A DNA stretch of 64,000 nt. Source: Bradyrhizobium sp. RP6. Lineage in GTDB: Bacteria; Pseudomonadota; Alphaproteobacteria; Rhizobiales; Xanthobacteraceae. Position 1 is the stretch's first letter; each line of letters starts with the position of its first letter. Location of the stretch: assembly GCF_003837805.1 (NCBI RefSeq), contig NZ_RQIT01000020.1, forward strand, positions 62,001 through 126,000, read 5' to 3'. The notes below the pieces were generated by a model. That model did not search any database and was not told the DNA's origin. It was given only the letters and a program-made list of their open reading frames with translations. Positions 37,374 to 46,214 of the stretch are shown here, piece by piece. A program made the translations under genes and the position numbers.

Positions 37374-38117
37374 TCAGAGGCTCGCGAGCCATGTTGCGAG
37401 CGGCGTTGTCCCGAGCCGCGCCTCGCCGAGCGGGTTCAGCGACGTGTCGTTGATGGGGGCGCCGAAATACAGCGCCTTCGGATCTCCGATCACGGGACGT
37501 GTGTCGCCGGACGCCTTCAGGCGCCGCGCGATGAATTCGTTGAAGGGGGCCATCTCGGGGCCTGCGATATCGATCGTGCCGTTGAGCGGCTTGCCCGTTG
37601 CGACCTCCGCGAGGCGAGCGACGACGTCGTCGGCGGCGATCGGCTGAAACTGGGCGGTGGGAACGACGATCTTGCCGTCGATCACGCCTGTTTCGGCGAT
37701 GGCTCCGAGGAATTCGAAGAACTGGGTGGCACGCACGATCGAGTAGGGGACCGAGGCGGACTTGACGATGGTTTCCTGCGCCAGCTTGGCACGGAAATAG
37801 GCGTTGTCGGGCGAGCGGTCGGTGCCGACGATCGAGAGCGCAACGTGATGCTTCACGTTTGCTGCGGCCTCTGCCGCGCCGAGATTCTGGCTCGAGCGCT
37901 GGAAGAACTCGAGCACCGCGGCGGGCTCCCAGGACGGCGCGTTGGCGACATCGACGACCACATCCGTACCCGCCAGCGCCGCAGCAAGGCCTTCGCCGGT
38001 CACCGCGTTCACGCCTGATTTCGGCGAGGCCGCCACCGCCTCGTGGCCCTGCTGTTTGAGCTTCGCGACGAGCCTTGATCCGATCAAGCCGGTTCCGCCG
38101 ATCACGACGATCTTCAT
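37374..38117 (-). CDS. NmrA-like atypical SDR
   Basis: NAD(P)-binding protein of 247 residues starting MKIVVIGGTGLIGSRLV, the atypical short-chain dehydrogenase cofactor motif. There is no canonical YxxxK catalytic pair, although Tyr and Lys occur in AYFRAKLAQE. Proteins of this group act as redox sensors or quinone/epimerase-like enzymes. The ATG at 38117 has GAGGAGA upstream and is preferred over a start 22 codons earlier. It lies 49 bases upstream of the cupin gene in the same direction. Confidence 0.85.
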   Translation of the reverse strand: MKIVVIGGTGLIGSRLVAKLKQQGHEAVAASPKSGVNAVTGEGLAAALAGTDVVVDVANAPSWEPAAVLEFFQRSSQNLGAAEAAANVKHHVALSIVGTDRSPDNAYFRAKLAQETIVKSASVPYSIVRATQFFEFLGAIAETGVIDGKIVVPTAQFQPIAADDVVARLAEVATGKPLNGTIDIAGPEMAPFNEFIARRLKASGDTRPVIGDPKALYFGAPINDTSLNPLGEARLGTTPLATWLASL

Positions 38118-38519
38118 GGCGTGTCTCCTCGTTATTTCCGAGCGCGAGACGAACCAAGGAGCTCGCGCTGTCACGTCGATCAACGTGATGCGAAGCGACT
38201 CTATCCGAGCCGCGGCGCAGGCTCTTGCCTGTAACGGGCGAGCCTTGCCGGAAAACGCTTCAGAAGCCGGGCTGTGGTGTCAGAAGATCGGATCGCAAGG
38301 GATCATTCCCTCATGCCGTGAACGCAACCTGCGATGATCACAGATTGCCGGTGGTTTGCCCGACGTGTCAAAGCGCTTCGACGGATGCAAGACGGCAGGG
38401 AAGCCTTTGAAAAACACCAATGAAAACAACCATCCGGCTACTGTGCATGGGGTTGTTTTCCAGGATTGAAATCGGGCAGGCGATAACGATCCGGTCTCGC
38501 GAGGCGGCCGCTGCTCGCC
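38118..38519. other. Intergenic region with a dispersed repeat
   Basis: About 400 bases without a supported gene. The right half (about 38336-38465) contains GATTGCCGGTGGTTTGCCCG and, further on, GAAAACAACC facing GGTTGTTTTCC. This combination resembles a dispersed non-coding repeat frequent in Bradyrhizobium intergenic DNA (from memory, not searched). Confidence 0.45.
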
Positions 38520-39596
38520 TCACGCTCCGCAGACGATCACGCCATACCAGCCGAGGCCCCGATAGGTCTCGTAGCCGGGCGTGGCGTGGAAGGCGATCAT
38601 CGTGCCGGAGCGGTCCTGATAGAAGCCGGACCGCTGGCCGTCCAGCGACAGCGAGATGCGCTCGCTGAGGATGCCCTGGCCATCGGAGGCCGCGATCACG
38701 CGAAAATTCGAATCGACCAGCAGCACGCGGGCCTTGTCGCTGTCGCCGACACGGACTCCTTGCACGATGGCGCGGGCCTGCGGCTCCCAGTCGAAATGGA
38801 TGGCGAGCACGCCGATCGGCGCGCCATTGGCCTGACCGCCGTCGCGGACGCTGGCGCAATAGGTCGCGACCTGCGCGTTGCCGAGCAGCGGCTGGTTCTC
38901 GACGTCGCCGGCGACATAGTCGTCGCCGGAGCGCAACGACCGCGCCTCGCGAAACCATCTGGTGTGGGCGACGTTCTGGCCGACGACGCGAAAGCGGTCC
39001 GCGCGGCCGTTGGCGATGACGTTGCCGTCGAGATCGCAGAGCCAGAGGTCGAGATAGACGGTGTAGGCCCCGAGGATCACGCCCAGGCGCTGCGAGGCAT
39101 GGGAGACGGCGGCGGTGCTCGGCGAAGCCGCGCAATCGACCACGGCGGAATCGGTCGCCCACCAGCGCACGTCGCAGGTCCGTTCGTAGAGATTGCGGTC
39201 GATCAGCTCGATCGCGTTGAGGGACAGGTCGGTCATGCGCTCGCCTCGGGAGCGCTGGCTCATGCGCTCGATCGAGGAGACGAGATCGCCGGTGCGTTTC
39301 GTCAATTGGGTTTCGAGCTCGCGGGCGATGGTCTCGACCTGTTGGCCGACGCCGCGCACCTCCTGCGCCACAACCGCAAAGCCGGCACCTTGCGCGCCTG
39401 CGCGCGAGCTCTCGATCAGCGCGTTCAGCGCCAGCATCTTCATCTGATTGGTGATCTGCTGGATCGACTTGGTCTTGTCGATCGCGATCTGGTTGACCTC
39501 GGCAGTGAGGCGGTTGATCAGCGCGGAGATGTCGGAATCATCCTCCGTAGCTTCAGGGGCAATCGGCTTGGCTTTCAGACCCAGCGCAGCAGACAT
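38520..39596 (-). CDS. Soluble chemoreceptor-like protein with C-terminal sensor
   Basis: A 358-residue protein without signal peptide or membrane segment. Residues about 20-115 hold the tip of a methyl-accepting chemotaxis signalling hairpin (NALIESSRAGAQGAGFAVVA then QEVR, 58-81). The remaining ~240 residues resemble a Cache-like sensor: YLDLWLCDLDGNVIANGRA, DWEPQARAIVQGV, and the ending YRGLGWYGVIVCGA. The order, signalling tip first and sensor second, is the reverse of ordinary receptors, and the hairpin is very short. It may bind CheA/CheW in the cytosol or be an adaptor that has lost methylation helices. Confidence 0.78.
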   Translation of the reverse strand: MSAALGLKAKPIAPEATEDDSDISALINRLTAEVNQIAIDKTKSIQQITNQMKMLALNALIESSRAGAQGAGFAVVAQEVRGVGQQVETIARELETQLTKRTGDLVSSIERMSQRSRGERMTDLSLNAIELIDRNLYERTCDVRWWATDSAVVDCAASPSTAAVSHASQRLGVILGAYTVYLDLWLCDLDGNVIANGRADRFRVVGQNVAHTRWFREARSLRSGDDYVAGDVENQPLLGNAQVATYCASVRDGGQANGAPIGVLAIHFDWEPQARAIVQGVRVGDSDKARVLLVDSNFRVIAASDGQGILSERISLSLDGQRSGFYQDRSGTMIAFHATPGYETYRGLGWYGVIVCGA

Positions 39597-39885
39597 CGGG
39601 GAGCTTCCCTTGGCAATGAGGCCTGATCTGCAATGAACGGTGAACAGCGACTTACAGATCGAATACGATTCTTTTTCGAAGATTCCGCCTAACGCCTGCT
39701 TAATTTGCTGTTTGACGGAATGCCTAAATGGTAGTCAGCCCGTCCGGCCGAGCGGCCATCCACCGGTTTGTGTGGTGGAGCCGTTGCAAATCCCGCCCGA
39801 TTGCCGGCCAATCCTCCGGAAAGCCAATGACCGTGCGTCCGCCTGATCGCCTGGACCTTCCAGTTCCCAATAACCTGCCTCCGTC

Positions 39886-41727
39886 ATGACGCTGCCCGCC
39901 ACCGCCTTGCCCGTCGAAGCGCCCCAGGCTTTCCTGGGCGTGGCGCGCTCGCTGACCGACAAGCTCTGGCGCGACCGGCTGGACGCCCGCAGGGCGGCGC
40001 AGGCGCTCGCCATCGTGCAGAGGCACCAATTGCCCGAACTGCTGGCGCGGGTGCTGGCCGGCCGCGGGGTCGACATCGACGCCGTGCCCGACTTTCTCGA
40101 TCCGACCATCCGAAAGCTGCTGCCGGACCCGTTCACCGTGACGGAGATGGAAGCCGCTGCGAAGCGAATCGCCGATGCGGCGGCGAGGGGCGAGAAGGTT
40201 GCGATCTTCGGCGACTACGACGTCGACGGCGCCACCTCGGCGGCGCTGCTCGCCTGGCACCTGCGTCATTGCGGGCTCGATCCCCTGATCCATATTCCCG
40301 ACCGGATATTCGAAGGCTACGGCCCAAATACTGAGGCGGTGCGGGCGCTCGCCGCGAAGGGCGCGACGCTGCTCGTGACCGTCGATTGCGGCACCACCAG
40401 CATCGAGCCGCTCGCTGAAGCAAAGCGTCTCGGCATGTCCGTGGTCGTGATCGACCACCACCAATGCGGACTAGATCTTCCCGAAGTCGATGCGCTGGTC
40501 AATCCGAACCGCCCTGACGATCTCTCCGGCCTCGGTCATCTCGCCGCCGTCGGCCTCGTGCTGGTGACGCTGGTCGCCGTCAACCGCGAGCTGCGCCAGC
40601 GCGGCTTCTGGACCTCCGGGATGCCGGAGCCGGATCTGCTCGGCATGCTGCATCACGTCGCGCTCGGCACGGTCGCCGACGTGGCGCCGCTGATCGGCCT
40701 GAACCGCGCCTTCGTGGCCAAGGGCCTGATCGCGATGCGACGTCGCGACCATGTCGGGCATACCGCGCTGATGGACGTGGCCCGACTCAACGGCCCGCCG
40801 GAGGCCTGGCATCTCGGCTTCATGCTGGGGCCGCGCGTCAATGCCGGCGGCCGCATCGGCCGCGCCGATCTCGGCGTGCGGCTGCTGCTGGAGGGCGACA
40901 GCGTCGAGGCTGCGCGGATCGCCGCGGAACTCGACCGGCTCAACAGCGAGCGCCGCGTCATCGAGCAGGCTGCGGAAGCGCAGGCTGAAGCCGAGGCGCT
41001 GGCCTCGATCGGGCTGGAGGACAAGCTCGCCGTGATCGTCACGGCCTCGGAAGGCTGGCATCCCGGCGTGGTCGGCCTCGTCGCCTCCCGCCTGAAGGAG
41101 AAGTTCTCGCGGCCTGCTTTTGCCATTGCGCTGGAGCCTGGCGGCATCGGCACCGGCTCGGGCCGTTCGATCGCCGGCGTCGATCTCGGCAAGGCGGTGC
41201 GGCAGGCGGTTGCCGACGGTATCTTGCTCAAGGGTGGCGGGCATGCGATGGCCGCCGGCGTCACGCTGCGAAAAGAGAAGCTGGCCGAATTCCGCGCCTA
41301 TCTCGAAAACGCGCTGGCCCGGGACGTCGCGGAGGCGCGCCACGTCAACGAGCTCTATATCGACGGCGCGGTCTCCGCACGTGCGGTGACGCCGGAGCTG
41401 GCGACGACGCTCAACCGCGCTGGTCCCTTCGGCAGCGGAAATCCGGAGCCCGTGCTGGCACTGCCGGCGCACCAACTCGTATTTGCCGACGAGGTCGGGC
41501 AGGCGCATCTGCGCCTGCGCTTCAAGTCGGGCGACGGCGCCATGGTCAACGGCATCGCGTTCCGTTCGGTCGGCCAGAAGCTCGGCAACGCACTGCTCGC
41601 CAATCGCGGCCAGCAGCTGCATGTCGCGGGCTCGCTCTCGGTCGATCGCTACCAGGGCGCCGAGCGCGTGCAATTCCGCGTCGTCGACGTCGCGCTACCG
41701 GACCAGGGGCCATCCGTGATTAGATAG
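39886..41727 (+). CDS. recJ: Single-stranded-DNA exonuclease RecJ
   Basis: 5'-3' exonuclease acting in RecF-pathway recombination and mismatch repair. It is 613 residues long. DHH phosphoesterase motifs are GDYDVDG (109-115), DCGT (167-170) and DHH (190-192). The DHHA1 region shows GGHAMAAGV near 450, and a C-terminal OB-fold follows. Length matches alphaproteobacterial RecJ. Confidence 0.95.
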   Translation: MTLPATALPVEAPQAFLGVARSLTDKLWRDRLDARRAAQALAIVQRHQLPELLARVLAGRGVDIDAVPDFLDPTIRKLLPDPFTVTEMEAAAKRIADAAARGEKVAIFGDYDVDGATSAALLAWHLRHCGLDPLIHIPDRIFEGYGPNTEAVRALAAKGATLLVTVDCGTTSIEPLAEAKRLGMSVVVIDHHQCGLDLPEVDALVNPNRPDDLSGLGHLAAVGLVLVTLVAVNRELRQRGFWTSGMPEPDLLGMLHHVALGTVADVAPLIGLNRAFVAKGLIAMRRRDHVGHTALMDVARLNGPPEAWHLGFMLGPRVNAGGRIGRADLGVRLLLEGDSVEAARIAAELDRLNSERRVIEQAAEAQAEAEALASIGLEDKLAVIVTASEGWHPGVVGLVASRLKEKFSRPAFAIALEPGGIGTGSGRSIAGVDLGKAVRQAVADGILLKGGGHAMAAGVTLRKEKLAEFRAYLENALARDVAEARHVNELYIDGAVSARAVTPELATTLNRAGPFGSGNPEPVLALPAHQLVFADEVGQAHLRLRFKSGDGAMVNGIAFRSVGQKLGNALLANRGQQLHVAGSLSVDRYQGAERVQFRVVDVALPDQGPSVIR

Positions 41728-41729
41728 CT

Positions 41730-41773
41730 CATGATCCGGAAAAGCGCGAAGCGGTTTTCCGACAAAGATCATG
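41730..41773. repeat. Short palindromic dispersed repeat after recJ
   Basis: The ends CATGATC and GATCATG are inverted copies, and inside them GGAAAAGCGCGAAGCGG faces TTTTCC. The same kind of element is widespread in Rhizobiales intergenic DNA (from memory). It may also act as a transcript end for recJ. Confidence 0.5.
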
Positions 41774-41819
41774 CGCCAAATATAACGGCCTCAAACAACA
41801 AAAAAGAAAGGGAGTGAAT

Positions 41820-42629
41820 ATGGCAGGGCAGGTTGAGGGCAAGGTCGCGCTGGTGACGGGCGGCGCCTCGGGTATTGGCGAGGCCATCGTCGAGCTGTTC
41901 GCGCGCGAAGGCGCCACGGTCATCGCAACCGATATCGATGAGCTGAGAGGCCTCGAACTTGCCAGGCGCATCACCAAGGCCGGCGGCAAGGCGGTCTTCC
42001 TCGAGCAGGATGTCACCAGCGAGGAGCGCTGGATCGAGGTCGTCGCTGAGGTCGGCAAGCGCTACGGCCGGCTCGACGTGCTCGTCTCCAACGCTGGCAT
42101 CGGCATCTCCGTGCCCTCGATCGTCGACATGACGCTCGCTGACTGGCGCAAGCAGAATGCGATCAATCTCGATGGTGTTTTTCTTTCGGTCAAGCATTGC
42201 CTGCCGTTGATGCGCAAGACCGGCGGCGGCTCGATTGTCATGATGTCATCGCTGGCGGGCTTGCGCGGCTCGCCGGGGTTGTCGGCCTATTCGGCGACCA
42301 AGGGCGGCGTTCGGCTGTTCGCCAAATCCATCGCGATGGAGTGCGCGGCTGCGGGCGACGGCATCCGCGTCAACTCGGTTCACCCCGGCATCATCGATAC
42401 CCCGATCTGGGGCAAGATCCCGACCGGGGCGACCGGCGCCGGCCAGAACGCACCGATCGATCCGGAGGAGCGCGCCAAGGTCGTCACGCCCCTCGGCCGT
42501 GCCGGCCATGCCGCGGAGATCGCCTCCGGCGTGCTGTATCTGGCGTCCGATGTCTCGCGCTATGTCACCGGCAGCGAGCTCGTTATCGACGGCGGCATGA
42601 ATGCCGGAGGCGTGCCGCGGCGCGCATAG
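41820..42629 (+). CDS. SDR family oxidoreductase
   Basis: Classical short-chain dehydrogenase of 269 residues: VTGGASGIGE near 13-22, NAGIG in the fourth strand, and the catalytic pair in YSATKGG near 160. The C-terminal VTGSELVIDGGMNAGG is typical. The ATG at 41820 has GGGAG seven bases upstream. The substrate is unknown. The class II aldolase gene 94 bases downstream may share its transcript. Confidence 0.9.
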   Translation: MAGQVEGKVALVTGGASGIGEAIVELFAREGATVIATDIDELRGLELARRITKAGGKAVFLEQDVTSEERWIEVVAEVGKRYGRLDVLVSNAGIGISVPSIVDMTLADWRKQNAINLDGVFLSVKHCLPLMRKTGGGSIVMMSSLAGLRGSPGLSAYSATKGGVRLFAKSIAMECAAAGDGIRVNSVHPGIIDTPIWGKIPTGATGAGQNAPIDPEERAKVVTPLGRAGHAAEIASGVLYLASDVSRYVTGSELVIDGGMNAGGVPRRA

Positions 42630-42723
42630 GCCACGCAGGGCAGGGCGGCGCACGCAAGGGGCTGACGTGTAAGCGCCAGCCCTGTACAAGGCGGGGAGCT
42701 TACCGACAGAGGTGTCCTTCGCC

Positions 42724-43521
42724 ATGGCGCACAGCCTTCACGCTTCCTCGCCCGCGCCCGCTCCATTCCGCTCCAACCGGCCGGACCTCGCGACCGACGC
42801 GATCCGCACCGCGCGCGAGGATTTGGCCGCCTGCTTCCGCATGGCGGCGCGCAACGGCTTCGAGGAGGGCATCTGCAATCATTTCTCGGCCGTCGTCCCC
42901 GGCCATGACGACCTGTTCCTGGTCAATCCCTACGGCTACGCCTTCCGCGAGCTGACTGCGTCGAAGCTCCTGATCTGCGACTTCCACGGCAACGTGCTCG
43001 ACGGCGAGGGTGTGCCGGAGGCGACCGCCTTCTACATCCATGCCGAGATGCACAAGCGCCTGCCGCGCGCAAAGGTCGCCTTCCACACCCACATGCCCTA
43101 TGCCACGGCGCTGTCGATGACCGAGGGCGATCCCCTGATCTGGGCCGGCCAGACCGCGCTGAAGTTCTACGGCCGCACGGCGGTCGACCGCGACTACAAC
43201 GGCCTTGCGCTCGACAATCGTGAAGGGGAACGCATAGCCTCCGCCGTGGGCGATGCCGACATCGTCTTCATGAAGCATCACGGCGTGATGGTGCTGGCGC
43301 CGACCATCGCGGAGGCCTGGGACGATCTCTACTACCTCGAACGCGCTGCCGAGGTGCAGGTGCTGGCGATGTCGACGGGACGAAAGGTGTTGCCGGTCGA
43401 TCCCGCGATTGCGGACGCGACCTACAAGCAGATGCGCGAGGGCGATACCGAATCCGCGCGGCTGCATCTTGCCGCCATCCGCCGACAGCTCGACGCGGAA
43501 GAGCCGCAGTACCGGCATTGA
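42724..43521 (+). CDS. Class II aldolase/adducin family protein
   Basis: Zinc-dependent aldolase-fold protein of 265 residues. The metal histidines are in FHTHMPYA (HxH) and KHHGVMVLAP, and the N-terminal NHFSAVVPG block carries the conserved loop. Members act on sugar phosphates such as fuculose 1-phosphate, or have lost aldolase activity. A GTG twelve bases upstream is an alternative start with a poorer ribosome site. The neighbouring SDR suggests a small sugar or polyol catabolic unit. Confidence 0.85.
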   Translation: MAHSLHASSPAPAPFRSNRPDLATDAIRTAREDLAACFRMAARNGFEEGICNHFSAVVPGHDDLFLVNPYGYAFRELTASKLLICDFHGNVLDGEGVPEATAFYIHAEMHKRLPRAKVAFHTHMPYATALSMTEGDPLIWAGQTALKFYGRTAVDRDYNGLALDNREGERIASAVGDADIVFMKHHGVMVLAPTIAEAWDDLYYLERAAEVQVLAMSTGRKVLPVDPAIADATYKQMREGDTESARLHLAAIRRQLDAEEPQYRH

Positions 43522-43528
43522 TCACGGT

Positions 43529-43614
43529 GTCATTCCGGGGCGCGCGAAGCGCGAGCCCGGAATCAAGAGGCCGTGGTGCGACATATCGGGGTCTCGCCAC
43601 GCCCGGAACGAGAG
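43529..43614. repeat. Dispersed repeat related to the element at 26069
   Basis: Begins GTCATTCCGGGGCGCGCGAAGCGCG, written here in two parts as GTCATTCCGGGG and CGCGCGAAGCGCG, with GCCCGGAA twice. The same end sequence GTCATTCCGGGG occurs at 26069. Non-coding. Confidence 0.5.
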
Positions 43615-43628
43615 CAGGAGGAGCGTAC

Positions 43629-44858
43629 CTACGATCCCTGCCGCAGCTTCGCAAGCACCTTCAGTCCGCCGTATCCGTCCGCCGGCGTGATGCCGGCGCG
43701 CTGCTGAAAATCCTTCACTGCCTTCATCGTGTCGTTGCCGACGCGCCCGTCGGTGCCGCCAGTATCGAAGCCGGCCTTGGTCAGGCGCGTCTGCATCTCC
43801 TGCACCTCGGCCAGCGTCAACGCGCGCTCCGAGCCCGGGAACGGCTGGATGAAGGGCGGTGCGCCGAGGCATCGATCGCCGAGATGGCAGATTGCGAGCG
43901 CATAGTTCATGGAAGGGTTGTAGCTCTTCACCGAATAGAAATTCGGTCCCAGCAGGAACGTCGGCCCGCCCGCAACCGGCGTCCACATCTGCGCGGACGC
44001 GTTGGGCTGCGGGAAGGGCTGGCCGTCGGCGCGGGTGACGCCGGCCGCCTGCCACGCCGCATAGGTGCGGCTGCCGCTCATATTGCCTGCCGCGCGCACC
44101 TCGTAGCCCCAATGCTCGCCGCGATGCCATTTGCCGCGGTTGACGAGGTATTTCGCGGTCGAGCCCAGCGCGTCGTCGGGCTTGCCGAATGGCGAGACCT
44201 TGCCGTCGCCGTCATAGTCGATGCCGACATTGAGCCAGACTTCCGGCATCCATTGCGAGTGCCCCATCGCGCCGGCCCAGGAACCCCGCATTTCTTCCGG
44301 GGTGCTCCAGCCCTTGTCGACGATCCGCAGCGCGTTGATCAACTCGGTCTCCCAATAGGCCTTGCGGCGCGGCTCGTTCCAGGCGAGCGCGGCAAGCGAG
44401 GGAAACACCGGCCTCATGTGGTTCTGCTGCACCAGAGGATCGCCATAGGCGGACTCGACGCCCCACAGCGCCAGCAGCGTGCCTCGCTCGACGCCGAAAT
44501 CGCGCTCGATGCGGGCGAGCAACGCCTCGTTGTTCTTCAGCGCGATCTTGCCGTTGATGATGCGCCAGTCCGAGACGCGGCGATTGATGTATTGCCAGAC
44601 CTGCTCGTGGAATTCGGGCTGGTTGCGCATCTGCTTAAACACGCTCATGTCCGGCTCGACCCGTCCCATCGCGCGCTGCCATGTCGCGGCGGAAATACCT
44701 TTCGCCATCGCGCGTGCGCGAAAGCTCTCGCGCCATTCGTCGAAGCCCGCAGGCGCGGCGAGAGCGCGTGTCGGGCCGGCGAGCAAGGCGGCTGCACCGA
44801 ACGCCGATTGGAGCAGGGCGCGGCGAGTTGGATGAGGCGAGGAATCAGCGTGCGTCAT
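43629..44858 (-). CDS. Lytic murein transglycosylase, MltB family
   Basis: Periplasmic peptidoglycan lytic transglycosylase of 409 residues. The leader TRRALLQSAFGAAALLAG contains twin arginines. The catalytic glutamate is in LWGVESAYGD (Glu135), followed by the family blocks LAWNEPRRKAYWETEL, GSWAGAMGHSQWMP and GIDYDGDGK. A peptidoglycan-binding domain (about 345-405, with VQEMQTRLTKAGFDTGGTDG) ends the protein. It cleaves the glycan strand with 1,6-anhydro product formation. Confidence 0.92.
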   Translation of the reverse strand: MTHADSSPHPTRRALLQSAFGAAALLAGPTRALAAPAGFDEWRESFRARAMAKGISAATWQRAMGRVEPDMSVFKQMRNQPEFHEQVWQYINRRVSDWRIINGKIALKNNEALLARIERDFGVERGTLLALWGVESAYGDPLVQQNHMRPVFPSLAALAWNEPRRKAYWETELINALRIVDKGWSTPEEMRGSWAGAMGHSQWMPEVWLNVGIDYDGDGKVSPFGKPDDALGSTAKYLVNRGKWHRGEHWGYEVRAAGNMSGSRTYAAWQAAGVTRADGQPFPQPNASAQMWTPVAGGPTFLLGPNFYSVKSYNPSMNYALAICHLGDRCLGAPPFIQPFPGSERALTLAEVQEMQTRLTKAGFDTGGTDGRVGNDTMKAVKDFQQRAGITPADGYGGLKVLAKLRQGS

Positions 44859-45006
44859 GGGCGCATTCTAGCCGGAAACATGGCGCGTGTGAGTCGGTTC
44901 CTGGAACGGCGGCGAAGGGTGAATTCTGCCTGAGCGCGTCGGCTGTTCCCACCGGAACAAGTGTCGCACTCCCGCATTCCCCCCACACACTGGGAAGGAG
45001 GAGAAG

Positions 45007-45267
45007 ATGAGGAAATATCTGCTTGCCGCCGCCATGGTTACCACCGTTGCGGCGCCTGTGCTCGCCGATGAGGTCGGCGTTCACGTCGGCCCAGCCGGTC
45101 CAGGCGTAACGGTCGGACAGTCCCACGAATATCGTGAGCGCGACCGCGACCACGACCGCACCACGGTCATCAGGGAGCGCGAGCCCGCCGACCGCACCAC
45201 GGTGATCAAGAAGGAAGATGAATTCGGCAATCGCAGCAAGACCGAAATTCATCACGACAACGACTGA
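45007..45267 (+). CDS. Small exported charged protein
   Basis: An 86-residue periplasmic protein: signal peptide MRKYLLAAAMVTTVAAPVLA, then DEVGVHVGPAGPGVTVG and a strongly charged C-terminal half with repeated RTTVI (two copies) and many Arg, Asp, Glu and His. GGAGG precedes the ATG. No known function. Similar small proteins are common in Bradyrhizobium. Confidence 0.75.
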   Translation: MRKYLLAAAMVTTVAAPVLADEVGVHVGPAGPGVTVGQSHEYRERDRDHDRTTVIREREPADRTTVIKKEDEFGNRSKTEIHHDND

Positions 45268-45334
45268 CGGAGCAGGGTCCCGGTTCGACGCCGGGGCCTT
45301 CCTTCACACGATCGGCAGATCGAATCGGGGTGGA

Positions 45335-45586
45335 ATGAAGATACGCACGCATGCGGAAAGCCATGTCGTCGAACTCGACGACGGATCGCAATGGCAGATC
45401 TTTCCCGGCGACCTCGCGACCACGCTGAGCTGGAAGCCCGAAACCGATTTGCGTCTTGAGCAGAGCGGCGACCGGATGAGTTCGCACGTGCTGGTGAATG
45501 CCGCCGACCAAAGCCGCGTGCGGGTGATCGCGGCGGGCGAGACCTGGCCCGACGGCGAGGTCAAGAAGGTGTTGAAAGGCGGCTAA
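45335..45586 (+). CDS. Small hypothetical protein
   Basis: An 83-residue cytosolic-looking protein starting MKIRTHAESHVVELDDGSQW, with a ribosome-site-like GGGGTGG directly upstream. The sequence alternates as in a small beta sandwich and has no recognised domain. The upstream in-frame extension overlaps the previous gene and is rejected. Confidence 0.6.
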   Translation: MKIRTHAESHVVELDDGSQWQIFPGDLATTLSWKPETDLRLEQSGDRMSSHVLVNAADQSRVRVIAAGETWPDGEVKKVLKGG

Positions 45587-45635
45587 CCGCGCTGCCGCTG
45601 CGGCAGCAATCAGCGACTGCGAATGTCGATCGCCT

Positions 45636-46160
45636 TTAGTCCTCCTGCAGATCAGCCGCGATGCCGGCAAGCCAGCGCCGTATCGTGGTTTCCGCTTTCG
45701 AATCCAAATCCCGAGCGAGGCGCTTCTCCAGTTCGAGCACACGCTGCCGGCACGCCTTCAACAGCGTCACGCCGCGCGGCGTCAGCGTCCATTGTTGGAT
45801 GCGGCCATGGACGGGATGAGGTGTCATCACGATCGCGCCGTCGCGTTCGAGGTTGCGGACGATGACGCCGACGGTCTGAGGCGTGAGGAAGGTGAGGCGG
45901 GCGACATCGGCCCCCGACAAGCCCGGATAGGCGTTGAGCATCGTCAACACCGCGAATTGCGGCGACGTCACGCCGAGATCGGCGAGAGTCCGTTCCATCG
46001 TGAGGCGAACCGCGGCCTGGGCCTGACGCAGGAGATAGCCGAGATAGCCTTGCTCACCGCGCTTGCCTTCGCCGGGAGCGGGCACGCGCACGTCGCCGGC
46101 AGGCGCGGGTGCCTTGCGCACCGTTTTCGGTCTTGTGATGGCAGCAGTCTTGTGTAGCAT
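45636..46160 (-). CDS. MarR-family regulator
   Basis: Transcriptional regulator of 174 residues. After a 40-residue Pro/Arg/Lys-rich extension comes the winged helix: LTMERTLADLGVTSPQFAVL, GLSGADVARLTFLTPQTVGVIVRNLE and the wing AIVMTPHPVHGRIQQWTLTPRG. It is divergent from the frameshifted AhpD-like gene. A perfect 20-bp palindrome sits in the 54-base gap and is the likely operator for both directions. Confidence 0.9.
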   Translation of the reverse strand: MLHKTAAITRPKTVRKAPAPAGDVRVPAPGEGKRGEQGYLGYLLRQAQAAVRLTMERTLADLGVTSPQFAVLTMLNAYPGLSGADVARLTFLTPQTVGVIVRNLERDGAIVMTPHPVHGRIQQWTLTPRGVTLLKACRQRVLELEKRLARDLDSKAETTIRRWLAGIAADLQED

Positions 46161-46176
46161 ATCAGAGCTCTTATAA

Positions 46177-46196
46177 GTTATAAGTGCACTTATAAC
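46177..46196. promoter_or_regulatory. Perfect palindrome, probable MarR operator
   Basis: GTTATAAGTGCACTTATAAC is fully self-complementary. A further direct half-site TTATAAG lies immediately to its left (46171-46177). It is centred between the MarR start and the AhpD-like start and would overlap both promoters. Confidence 0.7.
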
Positions 46197-46214
46197 AAGA
46201 TGAGGTGAACGGCA

